Shown: piece after piece, positions 1-11,200 of the stretch
Numbering within the stretch: the stretch's first letter is position 1
Layout of the letters: every line of letters starts with the position of its first letter
Source: Marsupella aquatica
Taxonomy: Eukaryota; Marchantiophyta
DNA length: 64,000 nucleotides
Assembly: GCA_973895155.1 (NCBI GenBank)
Contig: OZ316895.1
Location: 16,740,001 to 16,804,000 of the forward strand
Direction: 5' to 3'
Made by a program: the position numbers and the translations under genes
The notes under the pieces: generated by a model
The model's input: only the letters and a program-made list of their open reading frames with translations
What the model was told of the DNA's origin: nothing
The model's database searches: none

Positions 1-517
1 GCTAATTTAGGATTTCTATTGGAAGAGTTGAGACGCAAAAGCATTCTCTCATGTCTTGTGGGAAAGTGAGCCATTCCGTTAAGGAATCACTTCCCAAACA
101 TCGCAAACCGGAGATTCTTTTTAAGACTAGAGAATACTTTTTTGTTCGTGTTAACCGACGCCGGAGTTAACTACAGTAGAGTGCTGTAGGTCTTGGTATG
201 TTTTGATTGAACTGAGTTGGTAGGTATCATAACTTCTTGGCAACACCACATAGTCGTTTTAGTCGGCCATATCAGGTGCAATATCTTGAGATTCAACACA
301 GAAGTTCCATGCAGACTACTGGTCCTGTTTGCAGCAAACAAGATGCAGCAAACAAGAAGGGCACAAGTATTTGTATAAGAATTGAATCTTGGGCCAAAAT
401 GCAAGTTTGAGGAGAGGACATGGAGTAAGGAATTGAAGGAGTACATTGACAGAAATGGTCCCCCCACATTTGACTTTGGTTGCATAATGTTTCCAGGTTT
501 CTCAAGAGGCGTGAAAG

Positions 518-812
518 GCAAACGGTCCACATGGTATGGACCCTGATGTTTTTCAGAATGTTTTCCCACTAGCACCTTATCATGTAACATGTTTGATTTC
601 TAGAATAGATGACTTCCAGGCAATTGCGAAGTAAGAAGCAGCTTTGCTTTGTAGCAAAGTCCCTGGCCTGATTAGGTGATCTGTGTTTTATCTACTGTCT
701 GTGTTTACGAATTTGCAGCTCTGAGGTAATTTACGTAAAATTCGAGACTCGGCGTCCTAAAATTCATCCTCTGCTCCCCGGATCCACCGTGTATATCGAC
801 AGTAACATCCAG
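518..812 (+). CDS. Exon fragments of an unrecognised gene, possibly a pseudogene
   Basis: Two blocks look like real exons. Positions 518-630 read ...DPDVFQNVFPLAPYHV... and end at a good donor (GAA|GTAAGA). An 89-bp intron (631-718) ends in a T-rich TTTGCAG acceptor. Positions 719-812 then continue in phase (...NSEVIYVKFETRRPKI...) to CAG|GTGAGA. The codon split across the junction (AA+C) stays open. Upstream, roughly 388-546, a different frame is open (...KELKEYIDRNGPPTFDFG...) and stops at a TGA just where the next block begins one base out of frame. That suggests a frameshift and hence a decayed copy. Positions 1-65 are also open up to a GT donor, and 1192-1380 could be a phase-compatible last exon ending in TAG. 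I do not recognise the family. The coding signal is visible, but the gene model and its intactness are not established. Confidence 0.35.
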
Positions 813-822
813 GTGAGATGAC

Positions 823-3660
823 AATTTAGATGGCAGGCATCGGCTCGGGGCGGTGTCGCTATTTTTCATGCATGCCAGCTGGTTTGGCAGCATTAGATCC
901 TGTTCACCTTGTGCAGTTTTCTGTTTACACCTTGTTCATTTCATCATTTGTCCTACGCATCTCACACAAAAGTATTATAATGGATTATGAGACTCATGGA
1001 CCTACTGTAAGAAACCTCTTGGAGCCTTCTCATGGCCAAAATGGTAATGTAACTGTAACATTCCTTCCCTAATAACATATTTGTAACAAGCTTTCAAGTG
1101 AAATGAAGAATCTTCAACAACAATGCAGTCCATTATCGAGATCAATATGTTTAGTGACTAGTGTAATTTGATTTAAGGTCAGTTAGTCTAGTTGAATTAC
1201 TTGAAGGAAAGAGAAAAAGCATTGAGAACAGCATCTGTGGGTACTCTGGACTACGCTGGCGAAACCCAGGCCAATAAGCTAAGCGATAGCAAAGCAACAA
1301 GCAACAAATTGTACAGTGAGGCAATTCTAGTATTGTCTCCTAGTGCAGACACCTTTTCGAGTGGGAGCAATACACCATAGAAGCGAGCCCGGAAGCCAGA
1401 ATGCCTTAAGGGCCAACTCGCATGTAGACACTCCTTCACAATGCGGCCCTTACCTCATGCGCCACTTCAGGGAAAAGTGTGATCTGCTATACCAATCAGA
1501 GAAACCAGTACAAGGTCATGGTTGATCATTCTGTCAGCGACAGTCCAGGACGTGCTATGTATAGAAGCTTGAGGATTGTTTTATTAGCAAAGTAGAGGTC
1601 AGGACCTGCAAGGGCCGGAAAGTTTCCGCCAGACCTGCAGTCAGGCCTGCCGAAGGAGGGGCTTACGGGATTGCACAATTATCAATTCTTATCACGACAT
1701 GTTGCAGTCTAAGGGCCGCATTGTGAAGGACTCTCGACATGCGAGTTGGCCCTTAGTGACACGAAGAGAGACAATTACTTCAATGACAAGACACATGCTT
1801 TCGAAACGGTCTCTTTATCAACTCGGGGTTATGCCTGAAGGATTCATAAAATGTGGTCTCTCCTTGTCCATTACTTGATCATTTGATGACCTCGCCATTG
1901 TGCAACTACACAAACTAAAACCTAACGGTGAGGATGGGTGAAATGGCACGTCAGGGACGATAATCGAATATACGAATATAAAAACAGTTCAGAGTGCCAC
2001 AAAGATGCTGGACGATTCAACAGCACCGCGCTCCACTCACATTAAACATGATGAAGATGTAAGAGATTCAGTCACCCTTCATGTCCAGGACCCCGGCGGA
2101 GGGTTCAAGCACATACGACAGAAATTCAACTGCGGTTGGTATCGATCGGCTCCCATCCGAAAGCCAGGCAGGACATTAACGAATCAATACGACAAGTTCA
2201 CCCACACTTAAAAACAGCAGACAATCACAGAATTAGAACCACTGTATTCAGCTGAAAAGTGCGACAAAAACCCCATTACGAAAAACAATCACAACTGCAT
2301 ATTACATCCACATAAGAGATAATATGAATCATGAGCAATGCACTCAAACAAGGACCTCAAAGAAAATTGAATCAAACCATCATGAAAGCACCATCGACTG
2401 CATGGTAAGAGGCTAAGGATGCTGGTCATGGAAGAAATCAAGGACCCAACGACATAGCAAATCAGATCAAGATAGCATGAACTTACTCGGTGACAGACAG
2501 CCGCTACACATGTCAATCTTGAATAGTTACTTCATCGTGAACACCATGCAAGTGGCGTTCTCGGTGTGATTGCCTCAACTGGGTTTTGGGCAGGGCTTGG
2601 AAGCCAGTGTCCTACTATTTCGAGAGTTAAAATCTGGTGCACGTCTAAAATGTTCTGCACGTGTCTGCACCAAAAGATTGGACAGGAAATGAATCAATGA
2701 GTGAACCAGTTTCTCAATCAGGCGCATCAATCCAGCTACGGAACAAAAACGAACGTGTGTTGTCAAACACAAAACGAAGGAGACTCCAACAACCAGACAT
2801 TACCGATGATCTGACTCCGTAGGGTCACTGATCAGGATTAGAAGCTCGAACAGTTTCCCAGACTTTAAGATCCCGTGATACTCAACTTGGTAGACACACA
2901 GATTTGTGACTGTACACAGATGACAAAATCATATCTTTGTCTTCAATTCAAGTGCAATGAACGACAAATGGTCCCCAAGCGAACTTGGCCATCTCACTGC
3001 TGGCCAGACAAGGAAGACAGTGGCATCCAGGGCTTTGATCAGGAAACCAATTTCAATTTCACAGATACAGGTTTCTGCCTCTTCCGTAAACAGGTTAAGA
3101 ACCCTGAAGTTGAGATTCCTCCGAAAAGAAACTCCAAAGACGATTCTGAAACTGGAGGAGCATCCAGATTTGCAATAGTTGTGATATTCTAATTGGGTGC
3201 TCCATAATTGATGGGCAGCTGCGGATCTTTGCAACTGAATTAGCTAGCTGGCTTGAGCAATCTATCTAGACCAATGGCGACTACTCAAGATTTTCCTAGG
3301 ACAGTCAAATGGTCTGACTAAATTTGATGTACAAGTATTCTACAAAGTTGAAAATGTGTACATGGTGGCCACCGTGGTAATATCTGGATCCACAGTTGCT
3401 GAGGTGCTTTTGCTCTCTCAAGCTTTGGCCAATAAAGTAGGTTTCCTAGTCTCTTGTTGTTTGGCTGCAGCTCTAATGGCATTGGATTCGATTGGAAAAT
3501 CTATCAGGAACGGTGGCACAACCCCCGACTCTTTTGAGTCGAAGAGAACCTGTTCCGCAGGGGCTGGGCCCAATCGGACTCTGACAATTCTCAATAGCCT
3601 ATAATTGCACGGCAAAATTGGTGGCCCACTGACCAACTATTAGGGGAACTGAGATAGAAT
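823..3660. other. Intergenic DNA between the first gene fragment and the kinase
   Basis: No convincing coding region is visible. Short open frames exist on both strands but have no recognisable motifs and no splice support, apart from the possible terminal exon at 1192-1380. The stretch contains the inverted-repeat element at 1407-1755. The part just before 3661 is the 3' flank of the minus-strand kinase gene. Confidence 0.5.
1407..1755. mobile_element. 349-bp inverted-repeat (MITE-like) element
   Basis: Positions 1407-1452 and 1710-1755 are inverted copies of the same 46-bp arm with only a few differences, clustered in the middle. Each arm itself begins TAAGGGCC and ends GGCCCTTA, so the arms are also self-complementary at their tips. 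The outer ends read TA|AGGGCCAACTCGC at the left and its complement before TA at the right, compatible with a TA target duplication. The interior of about 257 bp has no open frame of note. The structure fits a non-autonomous DNA transposon or foldback element. The superfamily is not certain; a TA target would suggest Stowaway-like. Confidence 0.6.
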
Positions 3661-5577
3661 CTACCAGGGAAGAAATGCTTCTTCCCTCTCAAAGTTGTCC
3701 CGAGTCTTGATATGAGATTTTCTTGACGAACTGCTAATATTTCTTGATCTCACCTTGTTGGACAGGGGTAGAGAGAGCATGCACGGTGGCCGATCCTCTC
3801 TTGTTGCTGCTCTTGTGTTTCTACGTGTTGGTGTGATGGACCGACCTGCTCCTCCAATATCTGCTCTACCTTCGTCTACAAAAAGCCCGACCGGTGGAAT
3901 GGCACCATCCAGGAGGTTGCCCAGCGGGTTCGTCGTCTTCAGACTATGGATATCCACTGGAATCACTCGAGCCCTCTCTGGTGACCTTGTTTCAACATCG
4001 AACATGGGATTTCTCCATTGATTATATACGATTGTGCGACTCCCCGAAGAAACCTCCGTTGTAGCTCGAGGCAGCCCATTAACTCCTTCCTCCTCATCCT
4101 CGTCTTCTTTCCCCTCGTTATGCCTAGATGGATGGTGGTCAACACAGTGTTGCACCAAGCCGAACTCTCGAGCTGATCTCGTTCTCTGCTCTCTGACACG
4201 AGAGCCCACCATTCTGTCCATGGAACTGGCTCGGGCAACAACTCCGGTCAGGGCATCGTTCGAGTGGTACCACGGCTGCTCGAGAGCTCTCTCAGCTGGT
4301 GGTGGTGTTAGTGATCTCCCTGAAGGTACAGGCTTATCAACTGGAGGCCTTAGGTACCTCCCACTTTGTGAAACCGCACTCCTGGGACCTCTAATCACCG
4401 AGTTTACACCGTTCAAATCCGAGCTGGGTCTCCCATCTCTGAGCACTTGTGGAGTTTGGCAGCTGGAAGTTGTCATCTTCACTACATTGGCCAACCCACC
4501 AGCCCACTTAGCTGATGTAATTTTCTTGCTCACCTCTTGGAGAGCTGCAACAACGTAGCTCATCGAGGGCCTTCGCAAGCTGGACCTCCTGACGCAACGA
4601 GATGCGATTCCGGCCATGAGCCTCAGTGCCGTGGACTGTTGGGGGAGCAGAATGAGTCTCCGGTCAAAAACGGCATGAGCTTTGTCCTGCTTGATGAGCG
4701 GCAGTGCCCAGTCCAATATACTCGGCGGCTTGAACCGGACGTCAATGGCATTACGACCGCTGAGTATTTCAAGGAGGAGAATCCCAAAGCTGAAAACATC
4801 GACCTTCGTGCTAATACGAGAGGTCGGAGATTCATCCTCCGGATCTCTATATCCCAATGCTGCTGGTGGCGATGCTGCTTCTGCTCCAGTTCCCCTTCTG
4901 AGATCTTCACCTTGCCCTCGCAGCGCGAACCCGAACTCGCCGAGCTTGGCGTTCCACTTGCTCGAAATCAACACTGCGCGGCTGCTCACGTCCCTGTGGA
5001 TCACAGGAGGACTGGCACTGTGAAGTGCGAGCAAAGCTTTCGCTGTCTGCAAGGCAATCTGCCCCCGTATCGCCCATCCCAATGGCTCTCCGCATGCTGC
5101 TGCTGTAGTACTAGAATTACTGACGCTATCAGAGTGAAGTATGTCATGCAGAGTGCCGTTCGCCATGTAGTCCACTACGAGGAGCTTGTCCTGGGCGTCC
5201 AAGCCTCTACTGAATCCCACAAGGTTGACGAACCGGGGGCTGTGCAATGTGGATAGAATGTCCAGCTCGTTGGTGAAAGCCACCTCGTCTTGGAGATTCT
5301 CCTGCCGTTTGATAGCGACCAGCTTCCCATCCTTGAGCGTGCCTTTGTAGAGACAGCCATGACTGCCTTTCCCGAGGATGTTGACCTTCCCAAATCCTCC
5401 AGTGGCAGTTTCCAGTTCGGAAAGGCTGAAGACCCTCAGCTTGGGAGCTTTCTGGTCCGTGGTGGTGCTGGCCTCCGCAGCTGACGGCCCGCATGAGGTA
5501 AGAAGGGCTCGCACCTCGGCGGGGTCCTGCTGAAGCGTGAGGATGGACTCCACGCCTCTGCACGACAAAAACTTCAT
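3661..5577 (-). CDS. Receptor-like cytoplasmic kinase, probable pseudokinase, with long C-terminal tail
   Basis: One uninterrupted 638-codon frame. The N-terminus (MKFLSCRG) and the following kinase domain match the plant RLCK group related to At3g51990/At1g28390 (MGYLSC... start), which supports this start codon. No signal peptide or membrane segment is visible, so it is probably cytosolic. The kinase domain covers roughly residues 63-350: glycine loop GKGSHG (69-74), VAIK lysine (K90), a likely alpha-C glutamate (E104), HRD (194-196), and a GYRDPE motif in place of APE (242-247). Three normally critical positions are changed. The catalytic loop reads HRDVSSRAVLI, so the Lys becomes Ser and the metal-binding Asn becomes Ala (A201), and DFG is EFG (E214). 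A pseudokinase or very weak kinase is therefore likely; this is inferred, not shown. The tail of about 290 residues is rich in Ser, Arg and Pro with an acidic run (KEDEDEEEG). It has no recognised domain and makes the protein much longer than its Arabidopsis relatives (about 370 residues). The role is unknown. Confidence 0.88.
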   Translation of the reverse strand: MKFLSCRGVESILTLQQDPAEVRALLTSCGPSAAEASTTTDQKAPKLRVFSLSELETATGGFGKVNILGKGSHGCLYKGTLKDGKLVAIKRQENLQDEVAFTNELDILSTLHSPRFVNLVGFSRGLDAQDKLLVVDYMANGTLHDILHSDSVSNSSTTAAACGEPLGWAIRGQIALQTAKALLALHSASPPVIHRDVSSRAVLISSKWNAKLGEFGFALRGQGEDLRRGTGAEAASPPAALGYRDPEDESPTSRISTKVDVFSFGILLLEILSGRNAIDVRFKPPSILDWALPLIKQDKAHAVFDRRLILLPQQSTALRLMAGIASRCVRRSSLRRPSMSYVVAALQEVSKKITSAKWAGGLANVVKMTTSSCQTPQVLRDGRPSSDLNGVNSVIRGPRSAVSQSGRYLRPPVDKPVPSGRSLTPPPAERALEQPWYHSNDALTGVVARASSMDRMVGSRVREQRTRSAREFGLVQHCVDHHPSRHNEGKEDEDEEEGVNGLPRATTEVSSGSRTIVYNQWRNPMFDVETRSPERARVIPVDIHSLKTTNPLGNLLDGAIPPVGLFVDEGRADIGGAGRSITPTRRNTRAATREDRPPCMLSLPLSNKVRSRNISSSSRKSHIKTRDNFEREEAFLPW

Positions 5578-6421
5578 TGCTGCTACTGCCGGCGGTGGCG
5601 TTATCGGTCGCTGGAATTTTTTTTCAATCTGTCAAGACAATGCCACTTAATCTTTCATACCTACTGAGGTCGATCCAGAGAGATATCCAACACTGGACAA
5701 ACATCATGTGCATTTCGGCATTTGTACTAGAGGGCGTCAAACAAGTATCACTTGACAATAGCGACATGAGTCTCCACAAGTAAGCTAACTGGTTTGCCCA
5801 AACCAGACATTAGTATACGCCAACACTCCCACATGGATTGGGAGGGCAGAGTCTGATGAGCTCTCTCCTAAAACAGAATGTGCAGCACATGCACTCTGAT
5901 TGACCTGTCGTGTGTCTTCAACGATAGCAGAAGCTCAAGCTAATCTATAGGTAGAATGTTGGTGGTGGTTGCCGTATCATGGGCTCCTGCAGAATTTGCA
6001 CTCACCGATTTAGGAACGGCTTTTCCTCGTATACCTGCTTTCTCACGCGCCTGTAAAATTGTTCATGTACATTCGTTCATCTACACACGTATGTTCGGTA
6101 ATAACAACTCACCTACTCAACTTCCCCTACTTCGTTCATCTATGATATAGTCCGAACGGCTCTTCCTATCTCTTGTTTTTTTTCCGCCATGTAGTCTCCA
6201 ATTTCATTGAACAGCTACGTTTCTAATTGCCTGTCTACGTATTCAAAGTGCATTGCTCTAACTCCACAGCTCAACACCATAAACTTCTCCACCACGTCAA
6301 CACCTCCGGAGCTGAATCGTTGCTTTTCACTTCATTCCATCGTCCCCCTGGCCTGCTAGACAGGATCCAAGCAGCTCCCCATTTGCTGGAACTGAGAGCG
6401 GAAACAGCCGGTCCAGCTGCT

Positions 6422-6518
6422 ACCAATGTGACCAATGTGAAGCTGCTGTCGATGTGACCAATGTGAAGCTGCTGTCGATGTGACCAATGTGAAGCTGCCT
6501 GTCGATGTGACCAATGGG
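6422..6518. repeat. 26-bp tandem repeat, about 3.5 copies
   Basis: The unit ACCAATGTGAAGCTGCTGTC... starts at 6431, 6457 and 6483, a 26-bp step, followed by a partial copy at 6510. The copies are almost identical, with one inserted C in the third. The short frame across it on the minus strand simply reflects the repeat. Confidence 0.85.
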
Positions 6519-7261
6519 AAGAAGGGAAGCAGCAGCGTAAGTCAGTGATCTGTCGCTTTGTTGAATGGCTAATTCGCTTCCGATTGAAGAAACACCAGTT
6601 CGGCCACCGATGACCTCACTGCTCACGAGTCTGACAGAAAGAGAGCACCAAAACTCGGTCCTATGAGCTCTCGAAACTGTCGTCTACTGTGCATTCTCCG
6701 CCTGTTGCCACTGTGGGTTCATAGAGATTTGAGCTTCGACATACAGTCGAGGCCACCACTACGGACCCAGAGTTCCAGGCACCAAATCCGCTACAGGAAA
6801 CTCAATTCCAGAGACGAGAGGGAAACAGAGGAGCGAGGGTCTCAGAATTTGTCACATTGTGGGCTCTTCCCGCATCATTACAATACAGTGAGGACTGAGG
6901 AGTCATTGGTAGCTTGAGAGTAATAATAAGCGTTAGCTCGAGGAAGCTGTAGCTTTGAGCTGCTGAATGAATGATGGACTCGGCTGCTCGCGTTTATTGA
7001 AGGGCCCGACAAAGTCTGGTAAAGGTTGTGTGCGAGATATGCTATGTGTGAACAGTTATATACTGTAGCCTAGTACTGGATTGGATTCCACTCCCAGCCC
7101 AGGTGCTTGAGTCAATGACAGATCGGTGTTGATGACAAACACGTCTTGGATTCCTGCCTTGCTCCTTTCCTTCCATCATGGCCCTTCTTTCTACCTTTCT
7201 TAACGGACAGAGGGACAGCAAAACACATGCATTTTTGAAGCTAGACACTCTTTGACTCGTG

Positions 7262-7440
7262 TACACAAATTTGTTTTTTGGGCTGAACTTTAGTTTACTA
7301 TGGTGATGGGGGGCCTTTTTTGTACACAGATTTGTATTTTGGCTGAACTTACAGTTCACTATGGTGATGGGGGGCATTTTTTCACACAAATATGTTTTCT
7401 GGCTGGACTTTAGTTGACTTTGGTGATGGGGACTGCAAAT
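7262..7440. repeat. 60-61-bp tandem repeat, 3 copies
   Basis: Three diverged copies start near 7263, 7324 and 7384. Each has ACACARATWTG, then TTTTGGCTG, then ACTWTGGTGATGGGG. Divergence between copies is about 15-20 percent by eye, so the array is older than the one at 6.4 kb. Confidence 0.8.
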
Positions 7441-7654
7441 GCCCCCTAGCATATCTCCTGGCTTATTGATAAAGCCATATGAACTCTAGATGTTAGTTCA
7501 TCCTATTGTGACATTGCTTTGGTACATGCCTTTGTGATGGGCCTGGTTTATGGTCTGTTGTTTGTAAGGGGGAAATCACCCTTGAGTAGCTCCTTTGAAT
7601 ATGATTCGTCCATGTCCATTGTGACCGTAATCCCCACCATAGATAAAAGCCATG

Positions 7655-8040
7655 CGGCTGGGGGTTTGACTTAGGAATATTCTCTGTGATGTTGTGAGTA
7701 AAATGTGATAAACCCGTGCAAGCGGGGGTTCGACTTAGGAATATTGCTGTGAAAGTGTGAGTAAACTGTAATCCATCCTGGATGCATAAATCCATGGTAG
7801 CAGTTTGGTAATCCTAGAGAACCTGGGTCGGTAACTCCAACCTGCCATCGTTGAAAACAATGCAACTGGGAATTATACTTAGGAATGTTCTCTGTGATAC
7901 TGTGAGTAAAATGTGATAAACCCATGCAACTGGGGGTTTGACTTCGCAATATTTATTGTGAGATTGTGAGTGAAATGTGATCCATCCTGGATGCAAAAAT
8001 TCACAGTACGTAGCAGTTCGGTAAATCTAGAGATCCTGGG
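7655..8040. repeat. Direct duplication of about 213 bp with internal subrepeats
   Basis: Two long copies share GTAGCAGTTYGGTAA (7797 and 8010), the phrase ATCCATCCTGGATGCA, and several shorter internal repeats of GGGGGTTTGACTTAGGAATATT followed by TGTGAGTAAAATGTGATAAACCC. This is a higher-order repeat: a short unit of about 70 bp repeated inside a unit of about 213 bp that is itself duplicated. Confidence 0.7.
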
Positions 8041-8089
8041 GCTCTATTTTCTGCACAATTGATTTGCAAGAGGAAAAACCAGTTTCAAA

Positions 8090-8296
8090 TTTTTGCATCT
8101 TATTTATAAATCCTGTAACTACCATAAGTTTATGTGGGGCATTACACATGATTGAATGTGCCCAAGACAATTTAGAATAGACCTCTTGCCACACCAAAGT
8201 TGAAATTAGAGCATGATTGTCTGTGATTGAACTTGGGACATCCTAAGCACAAGTCACCCCTGGCCACTTGAGCTGCACCACCAGGCCCAACTCAAG
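8090..8296 (-). mobile_element. tRNA-derived SINE-like segment
   Basis: Read on the minus strand from about 8290, the sequence contains an A-box-like stretch (TGGTGGTGCAGCTCAAGTGG). About 40 bases later comes a B-box-like stretch (CCAAGTTCAATCAC). This is the spacing of an internal RNA polymerase III promoter in tRNA-derived SINEs. An unrelated body of roughly 130 bases follows. It does not fold as a complete tRNA, and I could not define its 3' tail or target duplication, so the element call is tentative. Confidence 0.4.
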
Positions 8297-11200
8297 TGAT
8301 TTATTTATTTTGGTTTGCTGTTATACACTAATGTATTTATCTCATTGAGGGCCTTGTTCTAAGCAAGGTTTCCCTGACAGATCTTTGGAGTCCATAGCCA
8401 CAATTACTTCCTAAAGCTTTGGTAAGAGCATCTACATTGGGACTCAGCCACGCCATCCAACAAAGTACTGAGCCCTTCTAGCACCCCTTACTGGGCAGTC
8501 ACAAGGGGCTGGACAGGTTCCCTGCCCAAACCCCAGAGCCTTGCTCACATCTTCAGGCTTAAGTATCTTTGGGCTGGAATGGAGAGCTTCATTTGCTGTC
8601 ATTGTTTGATCAAGAGGTTCAATCACTGACAACAGTCCGCTGGTAATGGCCAGAAAGTAGTGATGGTGGTCTATAATTTTAGCAATTCACATCAGCATTT
8701 CCTTGGGCCCTCTGCTTGCCACACCATACTAGAATGGAACCCCAGTTTTTGTAAAACAAACCTGAGTCACCTCCACTCATTATAGAGTCAAGATTTAATC
8801 TCAAAGGGAATATATAAAAGAAACAATGGACCCCGGGTTCATGGGAAAGAAACCTTATGTTCTGGGGTTTGTTAGGAACAGCATGGAAAGCTTTTTTTCA
8901 TGAACCTTCTGGTCATGTCACTTTTTTCATGAACCTTCTGGTCATGTCACTGACAATTGACCAACTTACCTACAAATTTCTAAAGAAGACTGTCTAGTTT
9001 TCTTGCTACGTACCACTCTTCTGTGTAGTATATACTACATGAGTAGAAAAGAGGGTCTTGTTGTAGTCCATATGGGTTGCAAAAGTCTACCCAAGCATTT
9101 TGACAAACATGAGGGCGCGCCTATGGAGCTTCAATTTAAAATTTGGAGGCTCCTGAAAATTCTAGGGGAAAACAGCCTCTATGACTCCACAGGCCCCAGA
9201 AAAGCAGGAAGTGCATCTTTCAAAAGGTATCCCAGCAATTTAATTCTGACTTTGGGTTTTTATAGACGGCCAGCTAGAGAGGACACACACCAAAGTTAGC
9301 TCTGCACAATCTGTCTGCAGTTTCAGAAAGGTGGACTAAAAAGATGTAATAAAAAGTTGGCTCAAACTAGAAAACAAATGCGAAACATGAGAGCCCACTC
9401 AATCGCAGGTTACACCATCACAACACCACAAGTGGAGAAATTTTTGAAATATCCATAATATATTAAAGTACATATGAAGAATGAGTCAGGGAGAGAATGC
9501 TCTCCCTCCAACCTTTACCTCCCAAGGGGAACTAAGATGCGTGTGCCAAAAGTAAGTGATTGTATCTGATCCTAATCAAATCAAGGTTTAAGTAACCCTA
9601 GTAAGGCCAAACTAACTATAGTTGGGAACTCAAGAGTATTCATAACAAAGGAGCATTGAGTATAAATAAAATATAATTATAACTACTGAGAAAATGATTT
9701 AAAGAACAAATAACAAATTTTCATCATCAGCTTGAATAGGGTCTCCATCAAAACTTTTGAATAGGATCTTAAATCCTCTTGGCACGTAAATTAATTTCCT
9801 ATTCTAAAATCTTGTTATCCCAGTTCAAATGAATGTTTGTATGATTTTAAGAATCATATGTGAGGGAAATGTTTGGAATGTACATCCCTTCAAGGTTATC
9901 AGCTCATTCCATCCAGGATTAAGAAATTTTAAAATATAGAGAGACCTTCTCACTCAAGAGCATGGCATGGAGGTAGTTGGCCCAAACTACACTCACTTCT
10001 TGAGATTTCTAGGTGTTTATGAAAATTTGACCCTTGAGCCAATCAACATGATTCAAGACACTAAACTCATCGTCCTCTTCCCAAACAGTTTCCCCAAGAG
10101 TTCAATATATCCAAATTCTTCAATCAGCCAATCACTACTAACTTGGGACATGAACTCCCTACTCCCTTCCTCCAATTCAAAAGTTCCTCAACTTGTTTCC
10201 AATATCAGGTCTTTTCCTCACTTCAAGCCACTTACATTGCTTCCAATCACACGGGCTTTTTGGCTCTTTGGTCTTCATGAGGTTTTCACTTGTTTCCTCT
10301 ACCCTTATTGGGTCTTGAGACTGTTTTCCAGGGATTTTCACTTGTTTCCTTTCCTTTTATTGGGTCTCATGCCTGTGGGATGTGTCTCCCAGTTGGGTGC
10401 CTTTTGTTTTGTTTTTGGCAGTGTGCTATACAATCAAAAGAGTACCTCCTAAGTGCAAGGTAATCTGGATCCAATCCCAAGACAGTTCCTGGCAATCCTA
10501 GTTGCCCATCCTTACCAGACTGTGCTGTTATTGGATTGATTCATTGTGCTCAGGCCACCTACAAAGATCAGATTCTACGCTATACAGCTCAAAGTCATTT
10601 ACTCTAGAGCGGGCTTAAAAGCAAGGGGCATAAGCACCAAGGGGCCTACAAAAGGGGTATAACAAATGTGTTTGCAGGCAATTAAATAGGCTTAATGGTG
10701 GACACCAGAAAATCCTTTCATATTCTGGTCCGGTGGCACTTATGGCATGCTGAGAAGCCTTCACATAGCAAAAAGTTTGTCTAGTCACAATATGATCATC
10801 ATATTTATGTACGGTCAGATCTGGGTAAATATATATCACTGATCGCAATGAGAAGCTAGAGTTGGGGGCTAGGTTTCTAAAGTGAAACCTTTAGTCCATG
10901 ACTCTAGGGTCCACCCAAATTTATGTAGATGGAAAGAATTATGAGATATTATGTATGTCAAAAAATTGTCAACATTTCTATTAACATTCAAAGGATGGGC
11001 ATTCAGACTCATTATTACTTAAACTCTGTACAAACTCCTTTGTATCATTGGCAAGCCTCTTCATCTGGTAGCAAATGTGCCACAAAGGAAACACTGGTGC
11101 CAAGCATGGGATTCATATTTCGAATAGAGAACCCAGAGACCAAACAAACAGCCCACCAAGTGCGTAAATGCCAAGAGCCATTGAGAAGTAGCTCAACGGA

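Larger units (their letters stand above)
5578..8089. other. Upstream flank of the kinase gene and repeat-rich intergenic DNA
   Basis: The first few hundred bases should hold the promoter and 5' leader of the minus-strand kinase gene. No TATA box could be assigned with confidence. No other coding region is seen. The rest holds three separate tandem repeats, listed on their own. Confidence 0.45.

Noticed and set aside
4034-5256. Long plus-strand frames of 174 and 239 codons opposite the kinase gene
   Set aside because: They are antisense shadows of the conserved kinase coding frame and show no domain of their own.
9967-10452. 161-codon hydrophobic plus-strand frame
   Set aside because: No recognisable family, includes an internal nucleotide duplication, lies in a transposon-rich desert.
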